From Haloarchaeobius amylolyticus (GTDB lineage Archaea; Halobacteriota; Halobacteria; Halobacteriales; Natrialbaceae), in contig NZ_JANHDH010000001.1 in NCBI RefSeq assembly GCF_026616195.1, positions 1,798,001 to 1,862,000 on the forward strand: a stretch of DNA of 64,000 bases, in the 5' to 3' direction. The notes under the pieces were generated by a model. It saw only the letters and a list, made by a program, of their open reading frames with translations. It searched no databases and was not told the DNA's origin. Shown here in pieces: positions 19,352-26,546 of the stretch (within the stretch, counting starts at the first letter, position 1; every line of letters begins with the position of its first letter). The position numbers and the translations under genes were made by a program.

Positions 19352-20692
19352 ATGCGGTCCCTCTCTGCACTCGCAGCCGCCCTCCTCGTGCTCGCGCTCT
19401 TCGCGGGGGTGAGCACCGGCGTCCCGAGCGACGCGCATCCCGGGACACACTCCGCGTCGCCGTCGCTGTCCGGCGAGCAGACGTCGTTCGAGCCAGCGGA
19501 GCCGGGGACCATCATCGAGATCAACGTCACCGCGTCCGGTGACGCACGCTGGTCCATCTCGTATCGCTACGTCCTCGAGGGCGAGAACGAGACGACCGCG
19601 TTCAGGCAGTACGGGCGAGCCGTGACGAAGGGCCAGGAGGAGGTCCAGTTCTCCCCGTCGCTGTTCCAGCAGTTCGCCGACCAGGCCGGGGCGTGGACCG
19701 GCCGCGAGATGCAGATCAGGGACACCTCGTGGGCGGAACCGGTCGTCCGGGAACCGGCGCGGACGAGCACCGTGACGACCATCCCGACCACGTCCGAAGC
19801 CGAGGACGAGACGAAGGTCGGCGTCCTGACCTACACGTTCACGTGGACGAACTTCGCGCAGGTGCAGGGTAGCGAGGTCGTCGTGGGCGACGCCTTCGGG
19901 ACCGAGAACGAGACGTGGTTCCCGCGGCTGTACGACGGGCAGCGCCTCGTCATCAACGAACCCGAGAACTTCGTCATCACCACCTCGCCCGCGAACAAGG
20001 GCCCACAGAACAGCACCCTCGTCTGGGACGGCCCGGCGACGTTCGAACCCGGGTACATCGAGGCGGTGTACGTCCCGCGAGGTGGCGCCGGGTCGGAGAC
20101 GACGCCCCCTGGCGGGGAGAACGAGGGTGGCCTCCCGCTCCAGTTGCTCGGGTTCGGCCTCCTCGTCCTGCTCGTCGGCGCCGGCAGTTACCTGTTCGCG
20201 CGCTGGCAGACCGAGCGCGAACAGTCCACCCCGGCCGCCACGCCGAACGGGGGCCACGAGTCCGCAACCGCCGACACCACGGAGACCGAGCCGTCGCCGG
20301 ACACCGCCCCCAGCGAAGCGGGCGGGGCAGAGGGCGCGACGACGCCCGAGCCGACCGACGGTGCGGCTGCGGCCGGTGCCGGCGCAGCCGCGGTGGACGA
20401 AGTCGACGAGACCGAGCCCGACGAGGCCGTACCCGTCGCCGAGGAGGAAGAGGACCCCATCGACGTCGAGCTCCTCTCCGACGAGGAGCGGGTCCTCCGG
20501 CTGCTCCGGCAGAACAACGGCCGGATGAAGCAGGCGAACATCGTCAAGGAGACGGGCTGGTCGAACGCGAAGGTCTCGCAGTTGCTCTCCGGGATGGACG
20601 ACGACGACGAGATCGAGAAGCTCCGCATCGGCCGGGAGAACCTCATCACGCTCCCGGGCGAGAGCATCGGCGACTTCGACGACGACAACTGA
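19352..20692 (+). CDS. Signal peptide-TM protein with C-terminal winged helix
   Basis: 446 residues from ATG 19352 (MRSLSALAAALLVLALFAG, a signal peptide). Residues ~25-240 form an extracellular beta-rich domain. A transmembrane helix (LQLLGFGLLVLLVGAGSYLFA) is at ~265-285, followed by a low-complexity Ala/Glu/Thr linker. The cytoplasmic end is a MarR-like winged helix (LLSDEERVLRLLRQNNGRMKQANIVKETGWSNAKVSQLLSGMDDD, ~372-425). The layout is that of a one-component membrane-bound transcription regulator sensing the cell exterior. Signal and targets are unknown; the divergent secreted protein is a candidate partner. Confidence 0.82.
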   Translation: MRSLSALAAALLVLALFAGVSTGVPSDAHPGTHSASPSLSGEQTSFEPAEPGTIIEINVTASGDARWSISYRYVLEGENETTAFRQYGRAVTKGQEEVQFSPSLFQQFADQAGAWTGREMQIRDTSWAEPVVREPARTSTVTTIPTTSEAEDETKVGVLTYTFTWTNFAQVQGSEVVVGDAFGTENETWFPRLYDGQRLVINEPENFVITTSPANKGPQNSTLVWDGPATFEPGYIEAVYVPRGGAGSETTPPGGENEGGLPLQLLGFGLLVLLVGAGSYLFARWQTEREQSTPAATPNGGHESATADTTETEPSPDTAPSEAGGAEGATTPEPTDGAAAAGAGAAAVDEVDETEPDEAVPVAEEEEDPIDVELLSDEERVLRLLRQNNGRMKQANIVKETGWSNAKVSQLLSGMDDDDEIEKLRIGRENLITLPGESIGDFDDDN

Positions 20693-20759
20693 CAAACGAT
20701 TTTCACAGGAACCGGCGTTTCGTAACCATTTACGTAGGTGCCGGCACAACCTGCCTCTG

Positions 20760-21560
20760 ATGAAGGTTCTCGTCACCGTCAAGGAGGTGGCTGCCGTCGA
20801 GGACGAATTCCAGATCGATGGCACGTCCATCGACGAGACGTACCTCGAATACGACCTCAACGAGTGGGACGACTACGCGGTCGAAGAAGCCGTCCAGCTC
20901 CAGGAGAACGGCATCGCCGACGAAGTCGTCGCCGTGACCATCGGGCCGGAGCGGTCCGAGGAGACCATCCGGATGGCCCTCGCGAAGGGCGCGGACCGTG
21001 CGATCCGCGTCTGGGACGACGCCCTCGCGGACACCGACCTGCTCGACGTCGGTGCGAAGACACGCATCCTCTCGGCCGTCGTCGCCGAGGAGGACCCGGA
21101 CCTCGTGCTCAGCGGCGTCCAGGCCGACGACGACGGGTTCGGCGCGACGGGCGTCTCGCTCGCCGACGAGATCGACTACGAGTGGGCCGCGGTCGTGAAC
21201 GACCTCGACCACGACGCGCTCGAGGGCGAGAACGTCGCGAAGGTCCACCGCGAACTGGAGGGTGGCGTCGAGGAGCTGACCGACGTGGAGCTCCCCGCCG
21301 TCCTCACCATCCAGACCGGTATCAACGAGCCGCGCTACGCCAGCCTGCGCGGCATCCGGATGGCCCAGCGCAAGGAGATCGACCCCAAGACGCTCGCCGA
21401 CCTCGGGCTGGACGCCGAGGCCGTCGCCAACGACCTGGAACTCACCGACATGTACGAACCCGAGTCCGAAGGGGACGCCACGTACTTCGAGGGCGGCCCG
21501 GAGGACGAAGCCGCACAGCTCGCTGACCTCCTGCGGGAGAAGGGGGTGGGTGCGCAATGA
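20760..21560 (+). CDS. etfB: Electron transfer flavoprotein beta subunit
   Basis: 266 residues. Small subunit of the FAD/AMP heterodimer that passes electrons from acyl-CoA and other dehydrogenases to the quinone pool. Family features are MKVLVTVKEV, YDLNEWDDYAVEEAVQL, the AMP-binding-type VLSGVQADDDGFGATGVSLAD and LPAVLTIQTGINEPRYASLRGIRMAQRKEI. Its stop overlaps the etfA ATG by four bases, so translation is likely coupled. Confidence 0.96.
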   Translation: MKVLVTVKEVAAVEDEFQIDGTSIDETYLEYDLNEWDDYAVEEAVQLQENGIADEVVAVTIGPERSEETIRMALAKGADRAIRVWDDALADTDLLDVGAKTRILSAVVAEEDPDLVLSGVQADDDGFGATGVSLADEIDYEWAAVVNDLDHDALEGENVAKVHRELEGGVEELTDVELPAVLTIQTGINEPRYASLRGIRMAQRKEIDPKTLADLGLDAEAVANDLELTDMYEPESEGDATYFEGGPEDEAAQLADLLREKGVGAQ

Positions 21561-22513
21561 GCGACATCCTCGCAATCGCCGAGCACCGCCGCGGTGAACT
21601 GCGCGACGTGAGCTTCGAACTCGTCACGGCCGGCCGCGAACTCGCGGACGCCACCGGGGGCGACCTCCACGTCGCCGTCATCTCCGGCAACCTCGACGAC
21701 TTCGCCGAGCAGCTCAAGCTCGAGGGCGTCGACACCATCCACACCGTCTCCAACGGTGAGGAGTTCAACCACGACGTGTACGCCCAGGCCGTCGAGCAGC
21801 TCTACGACGCCATCGGGCCGCAGGTCCTGCTCATGCCGAACTCGGTCAACGGGCTGGACTACGCGCCCGCGGTGGCCAACAGTCTCGACCTGCCCTACGT
21901 CAGCGACGTGGTCGGCATGGATATCGACGGCGACACCCTGACCGCCACGCGCGAGATGTACGGCGGGAAGGTCGAGACCACCACCGACGTCCCGGCCGAG
22001 CACGTCGCGGTCTCCATCCGTGGCGCCGAGTGGCCGACGACCGAGGCCACCGCCGACGCGGCCGTCGAGTCCTTCGACGTGGACATCGACGAGGACGCGG
22101 TCCGGTCGACCGTCACCGGCTTCGAGGAGGTCGGCGGCGGCGACGTCGACATCAGCGAGGCGGACGTGCTCGTCAGCGTCGGCCGCGGCATCGAGGAGGA
22201 GGACAACCTCGACCTCATCTTCGACCTCGCCGAGGCGCTGGACGCGACGGTCTCGTCCTCGCGTCCCATCGTCGACGCCGGCTGGCTCCCGAAGAACCGG
22301 CAGGTCGGCCAGTCCGGGAAGGTCGTCACGCCCGACGTGTACATCGCCATCGGCATCTCCGGGGCGGTCCAGCACGTCGCCGGCATGAAGGGTGCCGACA
22401 CCATCGTCGCCATCAACACCGACCCGAACGCGCCCATCTACGACATCGCGGACTACGGTATCGTCGACGACCTGTTCGAGGTCGTCCCGGCGCTCACCGA
22501 GCAGTTCTCCTGA
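21557..22513 (+). CDS. etfA: Electron transfer flavoprotein alpha subunit
   Basis: 318 residues. The C-terminal FAD-binding domain is clear: SSRPIVDAGWLPKNRQVGQSGKVVTPDVYIAIGISGAVQHVAGM, then IVAINTDPNAPIYDIADYGIVDDLFEVVPALTEQF. The N-terminal domain pairs with etfB. The last 35 bases of the gene plus 17 bases of 3' flank are repeated exactly 101 bases downstream (see repeat). Confidence 0.96.
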   Translation: MSDILAIAEHRRGELRDVSFELVTAGRELADATGGDLHVAVISGNLDDFAEQLKLEGVDTIHTVSNGEEFNHDVYAQAVEQLYDAIGPQVLLMPNSVNGLDYAPAVANSLDLPYVSDVVGMDIDGDTLTATREMYGGKVETTTDVPAEHVAVSIRGAEWPTTEATADAAVESFDVDIDEDAVRSTVTGFEEVGGGDVDISEADVLVSVGRGIEEEDNLDLIFDLAEALDATVSSSRPIVDAGWLPKNRQVGQSGKVVTPDVYIAIGISGAVQHVAGMKGADTIVAINTDPNAPIYDIADYGIVDDLFEVVPALTEQFS

Positions 22514-22530
22514 GGGAGCGGCCCGTTTTT
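22479..22530 (+). repeat. Direct repeat copy 1: etfA 3' end plus flank (52 bp)
   Basis: These 52 bases, covering the last 11 codons and stop of etfA and the T-rich run GCCCGTTTTT, recur exactly at 22580-22631 (period 101 bases). Bases just outside differ (g/t on the left, g/c on the right). Copy 1 is the functional gene end. Confidence 0.95.
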
Positions 22531-22538
22531 GGTCCAGC

Positions 22539-22570
22539 TTTTTCCGTGGTTCCCCCGGAACCCGGAAAAA
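22539..22570. terminator. Strong hairpin between the two etfA-end repeats
   Basis: Inverted repeat: TTTTTCCG, one unpaired T, GGTTCC, three-base loop CCC, GGAACC, CGGAAAAA. This gives about 14 paired bases flanked by T and A runs, symmetric enough to act in both directions. It sits 26 bases after the etfA stop. Archaeal terminators rely mainly on T-runs, so a role in 3' end formation or RNA stability is inferred. Confidence 0.6.
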
Positions 22571-22579
22571 GGTGGTCGT

Positions 22580-22631
22580 AGGTCGTCCCGGCGCTCACCG
22601 AGCAGTTCTCCTGAGGGAGCGGCCCGTTTTT
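22580..22631 (+). repeat. Direct repeat copy 2: duplicated etfA 3' end
   Basis: Exact copy of 22479-22530. It encodes an orphan out-of-context tail of etfA (VVPALTEQFS and stop) and repeats the T-run GCCCGTTTTT. It therefore supplies a second copy of the probable termination signal. It looks like a local tandem duplication. Confidence 0.95.
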
Positions 22632-22833
22632 CGTCCTGTTTTTTCTGCGGGTCCGGAGCAGCGTCCGCCATCCAGAGGTACATCTAGTCTCTGTTAGTTC
22701 GGGGCGGGCCGTGGTATCGTGACCCCCATGAGAACTGTACTCGTTCTCTCGAAAACGTGGGTAACAATACCATACAACACTCATTGTAAATCGGCAATCA
22801 GATATAAGTCCCTGAAAAGATAGTTGACGACTC
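22632..22833 (+). promoter_or_regulatory. Upstream region of the BMP lipoprotein gene
   Basis: AT content rises sharply after about 22680. An inverted repeat GAGAAC-N7-GTTCTC occupies 22730-22748. TATAAG at 22803-22808 is a good TATA box, 26-31 bases before ATG 22834, so the mRNA is probably leaderless. ATTG and CAAT half-sites at 22782-22799 flank the box. No gene is seen in the stretch from 22514 to 22833 apart from the duplicated etfA tail. Confidence 0.55.
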
Positions 22834-23955
22834 ATGGAGAGGACCTCTACGAGGCGAGCGGTAATGGCCGGTGCTGGCGGTGGCATCGCGTCCGCGCTCG
22901 CCGGGTGCACGTCCGTCGTTCCTGGGATGGGAGACGACGGCGACCCTGCCGACGACACGGAGACAGCGACGAGACAGTTCGACGAGAGCGAGACGTACAT
23001 CGGGATGCTGTACGCGACCGGTGGGCTGGGCGACGACTCGTTCAACGACATGGCCAACCGCGGCGTCAAACTGGCGCGCGTCCGCCACGGAATCGAGTAC
23101 AAGAACGAGGTGCCGGCGGGCGTCGACGAGATCGGGACGCTCCAGGCCCAGTACGCGAAGTCCGCGCAACCGGCGTTCGACCTCACGGTCTGCGTCGGGT
23201 TCCTGCAGCAGGAACCGCTCTCGAAGACCGCGAAACAGTACCCCGACCAGCGGTTCATGCTGGTCGACTCGGTCGTCGACCGGGACAACGTGGCGAACTA
23301 CGTGTTCAAGGAGCACGAGGGCTCGTTCCAGGTGGGGGTACTGGCGGGCGCACTGACCGGGCAGGGGTTCTCGGCCGGCGCCGGCCAGACCCGGCTCGAC
23401 CGGAAGACCGTCGGCTTCGTCGGCGGCATCGAGTCCGGGCTCATCAAGAAGTTCGAGGCCGGGTTCATGGCGGGCGCGAAGCACGCCGACCCCGACGTCG
23501 AGGTACTCAGCGAGTACGTCGGCAGTTTCAGCGACATCGAGGGCGGCAAGCAGGCCGCCCAGTCGATGTACGACGAGGGCGCGGACATCGTCTACCACGC
23601 GGCCGGTGGGACCGGCCTCGGCGTCTTCCAGGCCGCCCAGCAGAACGGGCGCTTCGCCATCGGCGTCGACTCTGACCAGTCCGAGTCCGACCCGCGGTAC
23701 GCGAACGTCATCCTCGCGAGCATGGTCAAGCGGGTCGACACGGCGGTGTTCAACGCCATCCAGAACGTCCACGAGGGCGAGTACAACGGCGGCTCCGTCC
23801 AGTCGCTCGGCCTCGAACAGGACGGCGTCGCGGTGGCGTACGGGAACGACCTCGGGCCACAGATACCCGAGACGGCGACCAACCAGATCGACGACACCCG
23901 GTCGAAGATCGTGAACGGGGAGATCGACGTGCCGACGACGCCGGAGGAGGTCTGA
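22834..23955 (+). CDS. BMP-family (PnrA/Med type) substrate-binding lipoprotein
   Basis: 373 residues. The N-terminus MERTSTRRAVMAGAGGGIASALAGCTS has a twin-arginine signal and the lipobox LAGC (Cys25), so it is a Tat-exported lipoprotein. The body is a BMP-family periplasmic-binding fold: YIGMLYATGGLGDDSFNDMANRGV, QRFMLVDSVVDRDNVANYVFKEHEGSFQVGVLAG, VGFVGGIESGLIKKFEAGFMAGAKH, DIVYHAAGGTGLGVFQAAQ. BMP proteins bind nucleosides or related ligands and normally feed an ABC transporter. Here no permease or ATPase gene follows; a transducer gene starts one base after the stop. This implies a chemotaxis-dedicated binding protein like BasB/CosB of Halobacterium. Confidence 0.9.
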   Translation: MERTSTRRAVMAGAGGGIASALAGCTSVVPGMGDDGDPADDTETATRQFDESETYIGMLYATGGLGDDSFNDMANRGVKLARVRHGIEYKNEVPAGVDEIGTLQAQYAKSAQPAFDLTVCVGFLQQEPLSKTAKQYPDQRFMLVDSVVDRDNVANYVFKEHEGSFQVGVLAGALTGQGFSAGAGQTRLDRKTVGFVGGIESGLIKKFEAGFMAGAKHADPDVEVLSEYVGSFSDIEGGKQAAQSMYDEGADIVYHAAGGTGLGVFQAAQQNGRFAIGVDSDQSESDPRYANVILASMVKRVDTAVFNAIQNVHEGEYNGGSVQSLGLEQDGVAVAYGNDLGPQIPETATNQIDDTRSKIVNGEIDVPTTPEEV

Positions 23956-23956
23956 G

Positions 23957-26368
23957 ATGGCGGACGACTCTCGCTCCATCGGCGCGCTGCTCACGCCGGG
24001 GTTCATCCGGCGTCGCTACTCGCTGAAGTTCGCCGTCTCCATCCTGCTCGTCGTCGTCGTCATCGGGTCGGTCGGTGCCGTCGGCTACGTGCAGACGAAG
24101 GACACGGTCGAATCGAACACCAAGGTCCAGCTCCAGGAGACGAGTTCGCTCCGGGCGTCCTCGCTCTCGGAGTGGACCGACAGCATGCGCATCCAGACCC
24201 GGGCCGTCTCCGCGAGCGAGGAACTCCGGAGCGACCAGGACGGGACCGCAGAACGGTACCTGCAGACCCGTGAATCCCGGCTGTCCGCGGACATCCTCGG
24301 GATGCACATGGTCAACAGCTCGACCGGCGAGGTGATGGCGAGCACGGACCCCATCGAGGGCTTCGCGCTCGAGGAACTCGGCGTCCCGTGGGCCCAGGCT
24401 GACCTGACGGGCCAGACCGCCGAGGAGGCCGACCAGGTGTGGGTCTCCGACAGCTCCTACGAGTCGCCCCTGACCCCGTACACGCGCGGGAACGTGGTGG
24501 CCTTTGCGAGCGCGGTGCCGAACACCGAGGACCGCTACGTGGTCGTCGTGACGCGTATCCAGAGCCACCTCGACACCATCAAGGACTCCGAGACGGAGGG
24601 CCAGACCCGCATCATCAACGAGAACGGCGGGACGGTCCTGACGCCCGGCGGCTCCATCGACCAGAACGTCCACGGCGACGGGCTCCAGACCGCCCGCTCG
24701 TCCGACGACACGGCGTTCGCGACCGCCGGTGGACAGGTACACGCGTACGCGCCCGTGGAGGGGACCGACTGGGTCGCCATCACGAGCGTCGACACCGAGA
24801 CGGCGTTCGCCGTGCGCGACACCGTCGGCCAGAACGTCCTGTTCATCGTGGTCAGCGGCCTGGTCGCGCTCGGCTTCGTCGGCGTCGTGCTCGGTCGCCA
24901 GACCGTCACGCCGCTGTCGCGCCTGCGCGACCGCGCCAGCCAGATGGAGGAGGGCAACCTGAACGTCGACCTCGAGACGGGTCGCGTCGACGAGATCGGC
25001 CGGCTGTACGACGGCTTCGCCGAGATGCGCGACTCGCTCCGGAACCAGATCCAGGAGGCAGAGGCCGCCCGCAGCGAGGCCGAGGCCGCCCGGAACGAGG
25101 CGGAGCAGCTGAACAAGCACCTCGAACGCAAGGCCGACGAGTACTCGCAGGTGATGCAACAGGTCGCCGACGGCGACCTCACCCGGCGCATGGACGCCCA
25201 GTCCGAGAACGAGGCGATGACGTCCATCGCGAACGCGTTCAACGACATGATCGCCCAGATGGACGAGACCGTCGCGCAACTGCGCGTCTTCGCGACCTCC
25301 GTCGCGAGCGCGTCCGAGGAGGTCACGGCGAGCGCCGAGGAGGTCCAGAGCGCGAGCCAGCAGGTGTCGACGTCGGTCCAGGAGATCTCCGACGGTGCCG
25401 AGCGCCAGAACGAGCAGTTCCAGTCCGTCTCCGCCGAGATGGACTCGCTCTCGACGACCACCGAGGAGATCGCCGCCTCCTCCAACGAGGTCGCCGACCT
25501 GGCCCAGCGGACCGCCGAGACTGGCAGTGCGGGCCGCGACGCGGCACAGGACGCCATCGACAGCATGGGCGAGATCGAAGAGGAGTCCTCCGACGCGGTC
25601 GACGCCATCGAGGAACTCGAGGCCGAGATGGAGCAGATCGACGAACTCATCGAGTTCATCTCCGACCTCGCCAAGGAGACGAACATGCTCGCACTGAACG
25701 CGAACATCGAGGCCTCCCGCGGGTCCGCCGACGGGAGTGGCGGTGGCGGGGACGGCTTCGCGGTCGTCGCCCAGCAGGTCAAGGAACTCGCCGCCGAGAC
25801 GAAGGACGCCGCCGAGGACATCGAGGACCGCCTCGAGGGCATCCAGGAGAAGACCGACCGGACCGCCGAGGAGGTCCAGAAGACCTCGAAGCGCGTCTCC
25901 GAGAACCGCGTCGCGGTCGAGAACGCGGCGGACGCGCTCGAGCAGATCGCGACGTACGCCCAGCGGACCAACGACGGCGTCCAGGAGATCTCCGCGGCCT
26001 CCGAGGAGCAGGCCGCCTCCACCGAGGATATCGTCGCGATGGTCGACGAGGCCGCGACCATCTCCGAGGAGACCACCGCCGAGGCCGAGAACGTCGCCGC
26101 CGCCGCCGAGGAGCAGACCTCCTCGCTGTCGGAGGTCACGAAGAGCGCGTCCAGCCTGGCCCAGCAGGCGTCCCAGCTGAGCCGCGCGCTGGACCGGTTC
26201 GAGACCGAGTCGGAGGGGGAGACGGGCGAGGGCCCGCTTCTGGCCGACCAGCTCTCCGTGTCCGGTGACGCGGTCGACGACGCGCCGGCAGACGACGCCA
26301 GCGACGACGCGACCAGCGCGTTCGAGTTCGAGCGACCGAACCGGCCGGACCAGGGCGAAGACGACTGA
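23957..26368 (+). CDS. Methyl-accepting transducer (Htr), partner of the BMP lipoprotein
   Basis: 803 residues. TM1 at ~24-46 (LKFAVSILLVVVVIGSVGAVGYV), an extracellular sensor of the dCache type (~47-295), TM2 at ~296-316, and HAMP domains (residues ~317-470, including the repeat GDLTRRMDAQSENEAMTSIANAFNDMIAQM). A long MCP coiled coil follows, with the CheA/CheW-contacting hairpin LAKETNMLALNANIEAS at ~571-590. Methylation-type Glu/Gln pairs flank it, and the end is acidic (EFERPNRPDQGEDD). It is spaced one base from the BMP gene, so co-transcription is almost certain. Likely ligand: whatever the lipoprotein binds. Confidence 0.93.
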   Translation: MADDSRSIGALLTPGFIRRRYSLKFAVSILLVVVVIGSVGAVGYVQTKDTVESNTKVQLQETSSLRASSLSEWTDSMRIQTRAVSASEELRSDQDGTAERYLQTRESRLSADILGMHMVNSSTGEVMASTDPIEGFALEELGVPWAQADLTGQTAEEADQVWVSDSSYESPLTPYTRGNVVAFASAVPNTEDRYVVVVTRIQSHLDTIKDSETEGQTRIINENGGTVLTPGGSIDQNVHGDGLQTARSSDDTAFATAGGQVHAYAPVEGTDWVAITSVDTETAFAVRDTVGQNVLFIVVSGLVALGFVGVVLGRQTVTPLSRLRDRASQMEEGNLNVDLETGRVDEIGRLYDGFAEMRDSLRNQIQEAEAARSEAEAARNEAEQLNKHLERKADEYSQVMQQVADGDLTRRMDAQSENEAMTSIANAFNDMIAQMDETVAQLRVFATSVASASEEVTASAEEVQSASQQVSTSVQEISDGAERQNEQFQSVSAEMDSLSTTTEEIAASSNEVADLAQRTAETGSAGRDAAQDAIDSMGEIEEESSDAVDAIEELEAEMEQIDELIEFISDLAKETNMLALNANIEASRGSADGSGGGGDGFAVVAQQVKELAAETKDAAEDIEDRLEGIQEKTDRTAEEVQKTSKRVSENRVAVENAADALEQIATYAQRTNDGVQEISAASEEQAASTEDIVAMVDEAATISEETTAEAENVAAAAEEQTSSLSEVTKSASSLAQQASQLSRALDRFETESEGETGEGPLLADQLSVSGDAVDDAPADDASDDATSAFEFERPNRPDQGEDD

Positions 26369-26546
26369 GGTCCACCGCGGACTCCCGCATCGCCCGGTCG
26401 CCCGTCTTCGAGATAACCAGTGGCTACCCGTCTGTTTTCGTTCATATCTCCGGACGCGGGAACGATGATAGAATCACCATGCCGAGCGGCGAAAAGTATC
26501 CGAAATCGAAGAAAGATACATACGTTTTGGGAAATACTTGCATGTA
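26369..26546 (+). promoter_or_regulatory. AT-rich promoter region of the second transducer
   Basis: Spacer of 178 bases between the two transducer genes; AT content rises from about 26400. Purine-rich GAAGAAAGATACATACG at 26509-26525 contains the best TATA-like candidate, about 25-35 bases before ATG 26547. No gene seen. Confidence 0.45.

Noticed and set aside
22479-22631. The etfA-end repeat as an attachment site or insertion-sequence end
   Set aside because: The repeat is internal to a gene end, has no terminal inverted repeats or transposase nearby, and is explained by a local duplication.
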